Source: Oikopleura dioica (Eukaryota > Chordata > Appendicularia > Copelata > Oikopleuridae). From it: a stretch of 64,000 bases of DNA. Positions within the stretch are counted from its first letter, which is position 1. Each line of letters opens with the position of its first letter. The stretch covers positions 318,501 to 382,500 of the forward strand of contig OU015568.1 of the NCBI GenBank assembly GCA_907165135.1, in the 5' to 3' direction. This document shows positions 12,253 through 24,141 of the stretch, one piece after another. A program made the position numbers and the translations under genes. The notes beneath the pieces were generated by a model. It did no database searches, was not told the DNA's origin, and saw only the letters and a list, made by a program, of their open reading frames with translations.

Positions 12253-12892
12253 AAAGACCTAAAAATACTACCCAAGCAATATTTCTTCAAAAAATATACT
12301 GCCAATAAAATATATTCAATTTAAACTTCTGGCAGTCAAAAATCAAAACACAGGAAAGGAAGCTAAATAGGATTTGGTTTTTGCGGGCGGTTCTTGCGGA
12401 AGCGAAAAAATGTGCACACGTTGCGTTTTCTTAAATTCTTATCCACTCAAAATTCTAGAGTACTTAAGCCACTTGAGCCGCACGACTCTTCTTCTTTCAT
12501 TTAATGAAAAAGCCGGCTAGAAAAGTTCAAATAAATGAGGCTTTAAAATATTTCAAAAAGAAAGTTTTTCTACTGACAGTAACGGACACTTTGATACAGT
12601 AAGCGCTACTGTATCAGCTTGAAAATGTCAAATATTGGCCAAAAAAAAAGCTTGTTTTAAAAAATATCGCCTTTTTTATATAAAAAATCATGAAACTAGC
12701 CCTCTTGCTTCTTATCCCATAAAAACAGAAAAAATTATCCAAGCAATTATTTCCCGTGTTTGTTATCAACACATGTCGTTCTTTAAAATAAAGTAGCGGT
12801 CGGCGAGTAGCGCGGCGCTGTTCACTCCGCTTTTTCCCGCACCGAAACTAATTTTTTTCAACGTTTTTTTTGAGAGAAAAATCAATTAAAAA
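12253..12892. other. Intergenic region between O-FucT paralogs
   Basis: No gene is visible. It holds the AATAAA of the upstream gene (12304-12309), AT-rich sequence, and a perfect 10-bp inverted repeat with a 5-bp loop at 12592-12616. The promoter of the next gene must lie in the last part, but I see no recognisable element. Confidence 0.5.
12592..12616. repeat. Perfect 10-bp hairpin with 5-bp loop
   Basis: TGATACAGTA at 12592-12601 is repeated inverted as TACTGTATCA at 12607-12616 around AGCGC. It lies between two paralogous genes. It may be a remnant of a small inverted-repeat element; no function can be assigned. Confidence 0.6.
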
Positions 12893-15800
12893 ATGACGGT
12901 TTTCCGGAAACTGTTGCTTCCGATTTTGATTGTTTTGTTTTGCTTTTCGTTTTTGTTTATTTTTGTAGAGAATAATCAGAAGCTGACGTTTGAATTTTCA
13001 TCAAGGTAATTAATTAACATTTTTCTCAATTTTCAATCAATTAAGAAAAAAATATTAATAATTTGATAAATTAATTAATTGTTTAAAAAAAATTAAAAAA
13101 ATTATATCTAATAAAATTCTAAAAATAAAAATTCAAAAATAATATTTTTGTTTAATTTAATAAAAATAATGAGTTTTTGATTTTATTATTTAATAATTAT
13201 CAAATTTAATAACTAAAATAATTGAAATTTTAATTTTAATATTTTTTCAAAAAATAACGATTAATTTAATAGCATACGGCTTGAAAAGTATTTCCCATCA
13301 CTGCCGAAAACCGATGAAAATAACCCAAAAGCTGAATCCGCAGCTGAAGATTTATCAAAATCAAATGACTTAAAAAATCAAATAAACGTCGAGCGCCCGG
13401 TTTTATCAAAATTAACGGGCGCCTGTGCGCTCGACAGAGAAGTGCAGTCCGATGTTGGGAAGACAATTGAGCCAAAGTACAAGCTCGATCCGACGAGATT
13501 TCTAGCCGTGGCTGGTTCAAGAGGGCCGAACAATCAAATTGTGTCGATTCGAGACTCGATCTATCTAGGCACTGGTTAGACTCTCTCAATTGAGTACCCG
13601 CTCTTCCCAAAATTGCGGTTGATTATCTTACCTCAAGCTAACCCTATTTTCATGAGCGCAGACGTGTCCTGAAAAAGCCAAAATGCAAAATCAAGGAGCT
13701 GATCTTTTCAAAGATAATTTCTTTTAAAAACGCGGCGCGAGTCTAACCTAATCAAAAAGCCGTCGCTCTGAACAGGACGCTGATAATTCCGCCCTGGTTC
13801 AAACACGATCGTGGCGATCCAACTTCCAATGGTTCAACCACGGCGATCGTTCCTTTTCATCAAAGGAAAGTGGTTTCATTTTTGTTTTAAGGATATAAGC
13901 TATGAATTTGAACTTTCGTAGCGCCTAAATGCGACGTAGGATCATTGTCATTTCAAAAGCAGTCCTACCTAAAATTGCACGTAGAACTCAAATCTGGAAC
14001 TTTTGAAAAAAATCTTATGAAAAATTTTCTCTCTAGAGCGATTTCAAATCTTACGCTCTCGATTGCTCGAAATTTTTACACTAAATCGGTCGAGTTTTTT
14101 CGATAAATAACTTCTCTTAACCCTTATCTACAAAATTGACGGATCAGTTTTCCCTAATTCCGACCGAAACCGATTTAAGAGCGATTTCCATGAGGCTTAC
14201 CAAGCGCGCGAATAGTGTAAAAAGCGGCGCGCTGGACGCTCGCTCTCTCAACTCCTCTTTTCCGTGAGAGTGGCGCGGTTGAGCGGAGCGCTTTGATTGG
14301 TTGCACGCGAAAAAGCACAAAAAGGAGAAAAACTCGAGCAAGAAAGAGGAAAACGCTAGAATGAAAATTTGAGAGAGTTTGGAAATAAAAGCCCGTCAAT
14401 TTTCTAGCTTTACATCATCAAAATAAAAGACACGGTTTAGTTTTAGCGATTCAATGGAGAAAATTCGAGCAATCGAGAGCGTAAGATTTGAAATCGCTCT
14501 AGAGAGAAAATTTTTCATAAGATTTTTTTCAAAAGTTCCAGATTTGAGTTCTACGTGCAATTTTAGGTAGGACTGCTTTTGAAATGAAAATGATCCTAGG
14601 TCGCATTTAGGCGCAACGAAAGTTCAAATTCATAGCTTATATCCTTAAATCTCGAAGTTGCTGGCTTTTTATCCCCGGAATGAGAAGGGGGCTCTTATCT
14701 AAATACCGTACTTATCAGAAGAGTAGCGGTCTAAGAACGAACATGGATTAATTTCCTATTAATAAATCGCTACGCATAAACATTACCAATGTTCCTAGTA
14801 AATTATATAATGATAATCATCAGTAATTAATTATAACAAAAGCAAAGGACTCCTTTTATTTTCGGAGGCCTCATAATTCGATGAAAATTGCGACTATTTT
14901 GGCAAAAATTTTCCTGCAAATTTTCGACCAATCAGATTCTGCTGTTTGGCCTTAAGGCCAATCAGATTTCAGAAAAAATAAATCGAAATTCCGTCATTTC
15001 CTCACGCCAGCTCTCTTATTCATCTTTCTGTGTAAGTCAACTATTTTGCTGGTACCCCAATCGCAACCAAATAAAAAAGAATGGACATGTCAAAAATCAA
15101 ATCGCTCATTTCGGTCATTGAACCCGAAGACGCGCAACAAGCTTGTGGCGAAGATGGATTCGACATAATCTATAGACTTCAAACGATTTGCCAAAAAGAG
15201 AATTACCCGCGCGTCCAGGTGAGCCACCTTTTACATGTGTAAAAAGATTAGGCGCAGTTTTGAGCGAAGGGATTGCATAAATAACTCTCACAAGACCCTC
15301 TGGGCTCGAAAAACCTTCAACTTCCCTTCATTTTAGGCGATCGAGGAGTACTACAATTTTACCTCTTCTTCTTCCCTCAATCTCACTTATTACTGCCAAA
15401 ACTGGAAGAAACAACAACTCGCTCCCTTTGAAACCTTTCCTCCTCCAGACGAGCTGAAATCCTATAAAGCAGGAAATTTCCTTCAAGTGGCCAGTTTGGC
15501 CGACGCTCGAAAGAAACTCAGCAGTGATCACAAATGTCCAGTGGCGAGCTATCCTTACAAATGCACGCCGATAATGAGACAGTGGCACAAACCAGAAGCG
15601 GATGATGGCGAATTGTCAAAGGCGATTTTTGAACATACTCAAAGGTCGCTTTCTCTCTTCCGAAATCTGTCTAATCCCCTTTTAGACCGGAACATCTGGA
15701 GATCTTCGTCGACTCCTTCGTCCGAAAGTACTCGCCAGACAAGAAATTCCTCTCGATCCACTGGAGATACGACGAAAAAGACTGGAAAAACGAGCAGTGC

Positions 15801-16313
15801 AAGGCAATCCAATACAAACTGATCTGCGACAACTTTGATCTTCTTTCTGATTCCAAAGCGATCGCGGATTTTCTCGGGAAACATTTGGACAAAATTGGCG
15901 GAGAAGAAGTTTTCGACTTTATTTATATTGCTACTCCAGTAAGTCAGCCGTCAATTTTTGTCGATAAAAGATCAAACTTGAATAACCAATTTCAGCCTTC
16001 CGAAATGGAGCTGATCCACGGCGTCCAGCGAGAATTCGAAAATCAAGGAAGACTCAAAATCGTCACTCAAATGCAGCTCATCGACGCGCTTGCGGAGAAC
16101 TACGCTAACTGCGGCGAAAAATACGAAGACCTTCGATTTGAAATCTTGTCGCTCGCGGAAATGGAGATCTCCATCACGGCTTCAACTTACTATCTTTCTT
16201 ATGGCTCGAGTTGGTCTTTCAACGTCGCGATTGAAAGATCTGTGATGGGGCGAGGAGAAACTATTTCGAACACGGAGATTTTCTCCGATTTGAAAGAAGG
16301 AAAGAAACTCTAA
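12893..16313 (+). CDS. O-fucosyltransferase-like type II membrane protein (paralog 2)
   Basis: Seven exons, join(12893..13005, 13273..13574, 13760..13865, 15080..15218, 15337..15644, 15686..15938, 15996..16313), 512 aa. It is clearly a paralog of the gene at 10.2-12.3 kb. It has an N-terminal anchor (MTVFRKLLLPILIVLFC), the same SRGPNNQI and ALNRTLIIPPWF motifs, LSIHWRYDEKDW, and a near-identical C-terminal half (EKYEDLRFEILSLAEME). It has two introns that the first paralog lacks (13575-13759 and 13866-15079) and lacks the two last introns of that gene. The large intron 13866-15079 needs a GA donor (AG/GAAAGT) and carries a 754-bp inverted-repeat element. An O-FucT-like Golgi enzyme is likely; substrate unknown. 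Confidence 0.75.
13891..14644. mobile_element. Foldback / MITE-like element with ~185-bp inverted repeats in an intron
   Basis: Arms at 13891-14076 and 14461-14644 are nearly identical inverted copies that begin GGATATAAGCTATGAATT and end near the cggattgctcgaa-type sequence around the loop. The element is flanked on both sides by TTAA (13887-13890 and 14645-14648), the target duplication typical of piggyBac-type elements. The 384-bp centre has no transposase frame, so it is non-autonomous. It lies within the GA-AG intron of the second O-FucT paralog. Confidence 0.8.
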
Positions 16314-16608
16314 TCTATTCTCAAAATTTTTTTGCTACATAACTGCAAACTTCTTCAAAATTAAATTTTAAAATTCATCATTTTATACTCAATAAACGAA
16401 AATTCTTGATTATATATAGTAGGTAGTTCATATACATGTACTTGATATTTTTAGTATTTATGCAGAGATTACGTCATTGATTGAAGGGAATAATAATTCA
16501 ATACAGAAATGCAAGTAGTGATACCGATCTTTTTTATGAATAAAAAGAAGCATTCACAAGGGATTTATATCGGAGGCCTCACTTCATAAAATGAAATATG
16601 ATGTTTAT
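16314..16608. other. Convergent intergenic region
   Basis: Lies between the 3' ends of the O-FucT paralog (plus) and the sulfotransferase-like gene (minus). An AATAAA for the plus gene is present near 16390-16395. Nothing else is recognised. Confidence 0.4.
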
Positions 16609-18948
16609 TCAATATTTAATATCCGAGAGATTTAAAAGGGCTTGACACTCTTTGCTCAGCTTTTTGTTGGAGTTTATACTTCTTTCTTGATTTCTTTTTG
16701 TTTCATTTTCTGAATAAATCTTCAGTATTCTCTCGATTAAGGCATTATTACCTGCATCTTTAAAATTTTTAATCAGATCAAAAAAACTATCTTTGACTTC
16801 AAAACCAGCAAAGCTCAGTATCTTCTTGCTATATTCTTCCAGACTACGAGCATGATCATCAGCGTCAACAATCATGAAGTTTTTTTTCAGCCAATTTTGA
16901 TTTTCTTTATCTTCAGAACTTTCTTTTGCGAAATCGCAAGCATCTCCGAGATCAATTGATTCAAAGATGAGTTTGATATCAAATTGATTTTCGCTTGAAA
17001 GGTTCTAACATTTTTTAAATAAATTTGAGTTTTTGTGAGATCCTGACTTGAGATATTTTTAATTTCGTCAAGACTTATTCTGTCGCTTATTTTTACGACT
17101 GGAACGAGAGTTTTGCAAGTCTCTGAAGCTAACTTAGAATCAAGAGGGTCGCATTGGCTGTCGCAATTTGATTCCGTCGCATTTGTCTTGCAGAATGGCG
17201 GTGAACAGAGAAGGAGTTGAAAATCTAGTTGCTAAGGAGATAAAACCTTTATGAATTTCAATGATTGACGCACATTCATGTCGTTTCTGAGACGCATACT
17301 CAGAATCACTAATAAAAACCTTTCCCGTCATGAAAGCTTTACAGACAGGTACCATTGAAAATACACCGGAAATCCGTTTATTCTAGATTATCCTTAGGAT
17401 TTACCATCAAGAATAAGGGCACATACCATAAAAGGGAACTCTTTAGCTAGGATGAACCGACAAAGGAGCAGATAATAATGTATCGTACAACAAAAGAAGT
17501 GATTTTTTGGAGCCAATTAGCTTGCAGTTTTATGCTGCTTTAAAGCCCTGTCCACTAAAATCGACCTGAATAGCTCGCTCTCTGGCACATGAATCATATG
17601 ATACACTTTCTTACCTGCTCCTTTGGTGTCTTATTCTATCTTAAGTACTCCTTTGTTTTTGGTTTACCCCTTAATGAGGTTCAATTCGTGATGAATTCGT
17701 CTGGATATTCAGAATAGCGATCACAAGAGTTAACTAAATTTGTTGAAATTAAAGCCGGAACGCATATCGACCCATTTTTGGGTAAGGCGCTGAAATATGC
17801 CTTCATAAATCATCATTTTCTAGAGCTAGAAAAACAGATGAGAGATATCATATGTTCCATTCTTGAAGTTTATTGTCTGAAGATCATACTTATGATAAAA
17901 TTTGGGTTAATATATACAAGAAAACGGGTCTACGGCCTCTTACCCAAAAATGGGTCGATATGCGTTCCGGGAAAAAACTTTTACATGCGTTCAAGCGTCA
18001 ATAAGGATTGTCCCTGTTGACAATGTTTGTAGAATATTTGCAACTCTAAGCAGAGTCGTCGATGTTTGTTTCGAAAAACAAAGTTTCCTCTGCTTTCGAT
18101 TGTTCCATGCATATTTAAGTCATCATCGAATCGGTCGAATGTGAGTGATTGGTCGTAGTGATCGATGAAATTGCAGTTGAGATTGTGGACTAAAAGTTCT
18201 TTGCGCAATTTTTGGGTGCTTTTCGAGAATCCAGATCTGGAGTACTGGTAAAGAGGCTCGTAAATGTAAAAGGCGTCTTCGTTGTTATTGAAAATCTCAT
18301 CCATGAAATTTTTTGAATTTGGGATTGTGGGACTCATGATCTGAAAATTGGATAATAACCTCGGATATCCGTTTGAATACAGCCGAAATACAAAATAATG
18401 GAGTATTTTTTGTTACCGAATTTCCAAGAAAAGCTCTAATTTCAACTTATTCAGATTTTTATGGTTTTTTATAACCTGCTTTTTCATATCAATATGTTCA
18501 TCGATTGTTTCGCGTTTGACTTTGAGCGTTACTTACAATGATTGCTTTTCTTAAAAAGTTGCCAAAAATATTCTCTCTGATTTTCGTCCTAAACGAGTTT
18601 TCTTGAAACCCTCATTATCAATTTTAGAAACGCAATTCAGCTGCTACCATAAAATTTCAACAAAAACGATCAAGAAGATGAGAAAAATGAGAGGCATAAT
18701 TTGCAGCATAAAAAGCAAGTCTGACAAGAATGAAATAACTAGTTTGGGAAAACAGGGAATCGATAATTTCATGCCTCTCATGTTTAACTATTTTTCTCAA
18801 AAAAAATACAAACTTTCTTGTCAACTTTCCTTAATTTCTTCGCTATCGATTCGCTTTGCGCTGCATTTTTAAATAACAACATAACAATGAAGCATAAGAA
18901 CAATGACAAAAATAATTTTTGTTTTCTGATTTCCATTACTTTCCGCAT
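16609..18948 (-). CDS. Carbohydrate-sulfotransferase-like type II membrane protein (CHST fold, motifs degenerate)
   Basis: Proposed exons complement(16609..17004, 17043..17186, 17248..17382, 18014..18340, 18537..18588, 18818..18948), about 394 aa, the usual CHST length. An N-terminal anchor (KLFLSLFLCFIVMLLF) is followed by a stem. The core has a strand-loop-helix (IMSPTIPNSKNFMDEIFNN) and YIYEPLYQY. Paired cysteines precede VVKISDRISL, then FDIKLIF, SFAGF and a C-terminal ECQALLNL. These occupy the places of CHST1-7 family motifs, but the PAPS-binding loop, normally R-S-G-S-S/T, lacks the Arg, and the usual R-D-P-R motif after FDIKLIF is absent. The enzyme may be inactive or changed. Several introns need GA or GG donors, so boundaries are tentative. 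A MITE sits in the 17383-18013 intron. Confidence 0.6.
17755..17970. mobile_element. MITE-like element with 31-bp perfect terminal inverted repeats
   Basis: The 31 bp at 17755-17785 (beginning CCGGAACGCATATCGACC) recur inverted at 17940-17970. The interior has no coding frame. A related, longer copy lies at 21101-21595 in the intron of another gene. It lies in an intron of the CHST-like gene. Outer boundaries may extend a little because related sequence continues to about 17995. Confidence 0.7.
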
Positions 18949-19095
18949 TTCTCTATTTCTTTAACTCCGGACATCTAAATCCTCCGTGATATTTGGTGAC
19001 GGGGGCGCCCTTCAATGAAATCGAAGTGGCACTAAAAATTCGCACCGAGTCTTTCGTAAAAATATATGAGTTGTAGAATCATTTTCGTTCAATAG

Positions 19096-22000
19096 ATGGG
19101 TTCTGCGAAAAGAGACCGCTCTGTCAATTTCAAGTGTAAATTATTTTTGATTTTGGCGTTTGCGTGTTTATTTACGGCGAGTTTATATTTTTGGAAAGAG
19201 AAAGATGTCGAAACAATGCAGAAGATCACTTACAAGTCGACTACTGTTGATAGCCTCATTTCAAATAACGAAGCAACAAGCAAAGAAGAGAAAGAGAAAA
19301 TCATTATTTCCGTGAATATGGGCGGGCCTAACAACCAGATCTGGGGCCTTCGCGAGGGTTTATTTTTATCCCAGCTGATGAATCGCACTTTTGTTGCTCC
19401 TCTATTTTTCCGACATTTCACTACTGTTGGGCATTTCTTTTCTAATCCGTCTGTTTTTATTGATATTGACAATTTATCAAGTTTGGATAAGAAAATATCG
19501 TTAGTGACAATTACTTATTGTGACCTTTCTATTTTGAGCGCCGGTCTAGAATTGGCTATTTTCGAAAAACCTAGTTCTACCCCCTAAGATTTTTCAAAAA
19601 ATAATTTGGGCCCCATTGATTTCGGTCATTCTATTTTCAATTCTTCGGTGCATTATAAATTATAATTTATAATCGCGAATCAGCTGACTTTCAATCACCG
19701 TAAAAATATAAAAATAAAATTCGAGTCCATAAAAAGCAAAATAAAATTAATCGACCCAGCTGATGTCAAGTCCGTATGCGGCGACTCCTTTGATCTTATT
19801 CTGGATTTTCATCCGGAAAGAACTTATGAGACATGGACGAAGCTTACTTATGAGTATTTGAATATGGACTTTCAAAAAAAAAATAGGAAATCGGCGTTTT
19901 AAAAGAAAAAAAACTAAAAAGCTATAAAAACAACGCCGCTAAGAACAGAAAAAATTGTGCTGAGAAGAATTGGATCAGGAGGAACCGAATCTTTAATGAG
20001 ATTTCTAAGCGGATTTGACGGAAAGCAATGCATTTTGCTAAAACATCCGTACTCCTTGCTCCCCTGGAACATGATATTCCGTCATCGGTTTAAGAACTTG
20101 GAGCCATTTGTCGAATCAGACTTCGAACTGTTTAGAAAAGTGATCGAAGCAACCAGTCGCCCGAAGAAAATCAAGAATCTAGCTGAGAAGATTGCGGCCA
20201 TCATCAAGTTCGAAGGATTGAAAGAGCATAAAATGGCGGCACTTCATTGGAGATACGATTTGGATGATTGGGGAGCAGGCAAGGATGAAACTGAAACAAT
20301 GCAAAAAGTGCTTGCTATTCGGAAAAATCCGATGGTTTTTGCAAAGTTTATCGAAGAAGAGCTTGGGAAACGAAACATATCCAGACTCGTTATTTTCAGT
20401 CCTCCAAACGACTCCGAATTCGTCGAGCAGCTTCGTTCAGAAATCAAAAATATCATTATTTTCACGGAAAAAGAAATTCTCTCAATCTTCAAACGCGACT
20501 TGGACAAAATCGACCTCGATTCGGAAATCTCACTCGTCGAGCAAGAGATTTGTTTTCTCTCAGACTTCTTTCTTTACTCAGATCCTTCGACTTGGAGCAT
20601 GAATGTGAATCTTGAAAGAGCTGTCGCTGGAAGAGACGATAATTTATTGAACCTTCACTTTCAAATTGACGAAGAAAATTGCGATTTGGAAATACGACTT
20701 GGGAAGAAAAATAAGTTTGCAGTGTTACCTTTCGTTTCATTTCCAGGCAGCGGTAATACGTAAGTGATTATCTGGCTCTGCACACGGGCGATCAATTGAA
20801 TTTATCTTAGGCAAGTTCAAGAACCAAAAATAGCAGCGGAAGTTCGCCTCGATTTTCAGTCGCATTAAGATCTTAATGCCAAAATGATGATATGCCATTT
20901 GAAATACGAGAGAATATTCCAGACGGCGGATTTCACGTCGTCTTAAGTAAATGCAATTTATGGAAAATGCGTATCTGTCGAATTTTATTATTAAAATGAC
21001 CTCAGTTCGTCTTTTAATTTTCGTGATTGAACGAGACATCTGCGAAAATTATCACATTTAAAATGCGGCAATAATCAACATTAAATGTGACATATATTTA
21101 CGCCGAAACGCATATCGACACATTTTTTTGTAACGCGCCCTTTGGACCAAAGGCTTTGGTTATGGTCCATAACTTATGGAGCTACTTTTCGATGAGGAAC
21201 TCAATTCTCGATTAATTTTTCGATACCCGTCCGGCCTTCTCAGAAGTAAAGAGTCAATTATTTAAAAAGCTCAGGCTCTAAGCTTTCCGTAGAGCCCAAG
21301 AAATCTTAGCGCTTGTCGGTTTGTGGCCATCTACAACCAGTTTAAATGTCTACTTACTTTCTTTTTGGTCTATTTTTGGAAGAAACTCTTCAATTTCATC
21401 GCGAAAACATGACTTCAAGAGCTCACTCAAGGTCACAAACGGGCGCTAAGATTACTTGGGCTTTAATGAAAGCTCAGAGCCTGAGCTTTTTAAATAACTG
21501 ACTCTTGACTTCTGATATCATATGGCGTCAAAGGTGCTTACCCATAAATGGGTCAATATGCGTTCCGGGAGAAACAAATTGTATGCGTTCCGGCGTTAAG
21601 AGTAGAAATTACAATCTGTTTTTTGAAAAACCAAAGCAAATAAATTTTTGAATGTTAAAAATATCTTTTTTTTAGTTGGACGCGGATGCTCCTCGAAAAA
21701 TCAACTGGAATTTACACTGGAAGCGTTTACGAAGACAAAAAATTGTTGGAGGCTGGTTTTCTTGGTGAAGAAACAGTGCCATCGGATGGTGAGACGCTCT
21801 TTCAGAAATCTCATGAAATCAAGGACGAGAGAATTCCGAACCCAAAAGCCATTCTTTTTCTCATTCGAAATCCATTCGACGCGGCGGTGGCAGAGTGGAA
21901 ACGACGACACGGAAAAGGGCACACAGCGAATGTCGAAGAAGAAATTTTCGTTGGAGAAGAGTGGGAAAAAATGGGAAGCTATTTTTTGAGAAAGTGGAAG

Positions 22001-24141
22001 ACTCTAGCGGAAGAAGTTATTGACCAAAACATAGGAAGGGGTTTCCTCATAAAATACGAAAGAAGAAAAGCTACAGTTGACCTTAGTCGCGAAAGCTTAG
22101 CCCTCGAAAACGCACCTCAACGGTAATCGGTCATGGATTTACTCACTGCGCGAAAAGATCAAATAGTTTTTGAAAAAAGAGAAAGCTTTAAGACTCTTTG
22201 ATCGAGTACAAATCGATTGTGGGCTTCTCGACCTTTATCAGATAATTTATCTGAGATAAACCTAACTGCTTAAAGACCCCAATTTCCTTAAAACCGTAGA
22301 CGAATTTTTGACTTTATGAACGAGAAAGCAACTTAAACACTTGTTCAAAAAAGCTTTTGTATTTATATTGGTTGAGGACCCTCTGAAAGGAAAAGCGAAC
22401 GTTCCACTTCATATTTTCTTTTACGAAAGTCTCAAGGCGAACGCGATCCATGAAATGGAAAACATCTTGGATTTTATTGAAAAAGAGAATGTTTACACTG
22501 TTTCGGACAGAGAAATTCGATTGAAATGCTTGAAAGAAGTAAGTTTTACTCGGAAACTCGAATGATCTAATACTCTTTTTTAGACACTAGAAGAAACTGA
22601 GAAATTTCATCGCCCAAAAAAGAGCCTTCTTTTGAATATTTTACGAACGAAATGATTGAAAAAGGAAATCAGTACATCAACGAAGTTTACGAGCTTTTTG
22701 ACAAAGAAAATTTCCCGCTTTTTGAAAAACAAAATTATTTAAAAATTGTCCAAAAGAAGATATCGCCGGAAAGCAGCGAATACCGGGGAATTCCACTGAA
22801 AGCGGACCTCGAATTATGGCAAAATGAGTGTCAGCTGCAAGATGGTCTGATTTTTATGAAAAAACACAAGACAGCATCAACGACATTCAAAGGCATAGTT
22901 GACAAATGGCTCAAAATAAACAATGCCTTCGAGAAGAGTGAAAAACCTCAAATGGGACCTCAAGGAGGATGTTTTCCAGCTATGTTCAACGAACTCTGTT
23001 GGGAAGGGAGCAAGAGAAATGATCCAGTGATAGGCATTACGTATCACTTTCGCTGGAACATGGATTATTTGCCGGGAATATTTGACGCGAACAGAGGAAA
23101 AGTCAAGACGTTTACAACCATTCGAGATCCACTCGCGACTTTTCGATCAACCTACAATTATTTTTATCGAAATTCGAACGATTGCGACTGGCCCTGCTGG
23201 GGCGCCCCATTCAAACAAATTCTTTCCAACACTGTCGAAGATGTTGATGCCAAGCCCTTTTTGCCGATCGAAGAATTTCTTGATATTCTTCCAGAAGCTT
23301 ACGACTCTTCAGCTCCCTATGCTTACCGAGTGAGTAATCCCCAGTCGTTCGAGCTTGGCATGGACTTTGACAGAATGAAGGACATGAAATACGTCCAGGA
23401 GAGTTTGGCAAAATTAGACAGCAACTTCGACCTCATCCTGCTAACCGAGTATTTTTGGGAGGGGATTGTCTTACTTCGGCATTTACTTTGCGCGGACTAC
23501 GAGCATTTGTACATTGAAAACAAAAACCAAAGAAACTACAGAATTGAGCCCTTGAACGAGGAGCGACAAGCAACTTTCGACGAATTCAATAAAATTGATC
23601 TTCTTATGTACGATTATTTTAATGCTTCTTTGCATCGAAAAATTGAGGCTTTTGGACAAAAGGTTTAGTCATTTATCTATCAACACAGAAGCGTAAAAAA
23701 GAATCTAGAAAATGGAAGAAGAAATAGAAATTGCGAAGAGCACTTTTTCTCGCTGCGCAGAAGGTGTTATTGATTGCACTGTAGCCAAACTGGCCTTGAA
23801 TCGGGAATCTCCTCAAACTCAAATTATTAATTTTGAGAAAATGAACATCAGTGAGTATTTAAAAATAATAGGACTGAGTTTAAATAAAATTTGTCAAGTT
23901 GCAAATCTACAATTTGCATTTTAATTTTAACTTTATAAAAACTCTGGCGAAAGAAAATGGTCATGGAGCTTGCGAAAACCGCGGACATCCATTTACAAAC
24001 GCCAAAATGCTCTACGAGAGCGGCTCATGGAATTATCTGCACTTGTCGGAAAAAACGTGTGCTGAAGACAAGCTTCTTGCAATGAGTGTTGACAGTCAAG
24101 TGCCTCTGACGACAGAATTCAAAGAGAAATATAATTTATGA
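19096..24141 (+). CDS. Fusion protein: O-FucT-like domain + WSCD-type sulfotransferase + Gal3ST-type sulfotransferase
   Basis: Proposed exons join(19096..19425, 19684..19886, 19944..20759, 21676..22040, 22354..22538, 22584..23662, 23709..23850, 23954..24141), about 1,100 aa; the end of exon 1 is uncertain (19425-19500). A membrane anchor (residues 14-33) leads to an O-FucT-like domain ([36 protein letters not shown]) like the two upstream paralogs. Exon 3 then runs into [10 protein letters not shown] and across an intron into W, giving the PGSGNTW PAPS-binding loop and later [10 protein letters not shown] of WSCD-type sulfotransferases. The last third has [11 protein letters not shown] and [10 protein letters not shown], the PAPS motifs of galactose-3-O-sulfotransferases. 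At A6 22616-22621 either one A is missing or exon 6 starts at 22625. Intron 19887-19943 is GA-AG. It is probably a Golgi glycan-modifying enzyme. Confidence 0.7.
21101..21595. mobile_element. Inverted-repeat element, second copy of the 17.7-kb family
   Basis: The left end (CGCCGAAACGCATATCGACA) and the inverted right end (containing CATATTGACCCATTTATGGG on the opposite strand) match the element at 17755-17970. Inside is a second pair of inverted arms, around 21238-21280 and 21470-21520, containing AAAAAGCTCAGGCTC. No coding frame is seen. It lies in the intron between exons 3 and 4 of the fusion gene, so the intron is 916 bp. Confidence 0.65.
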
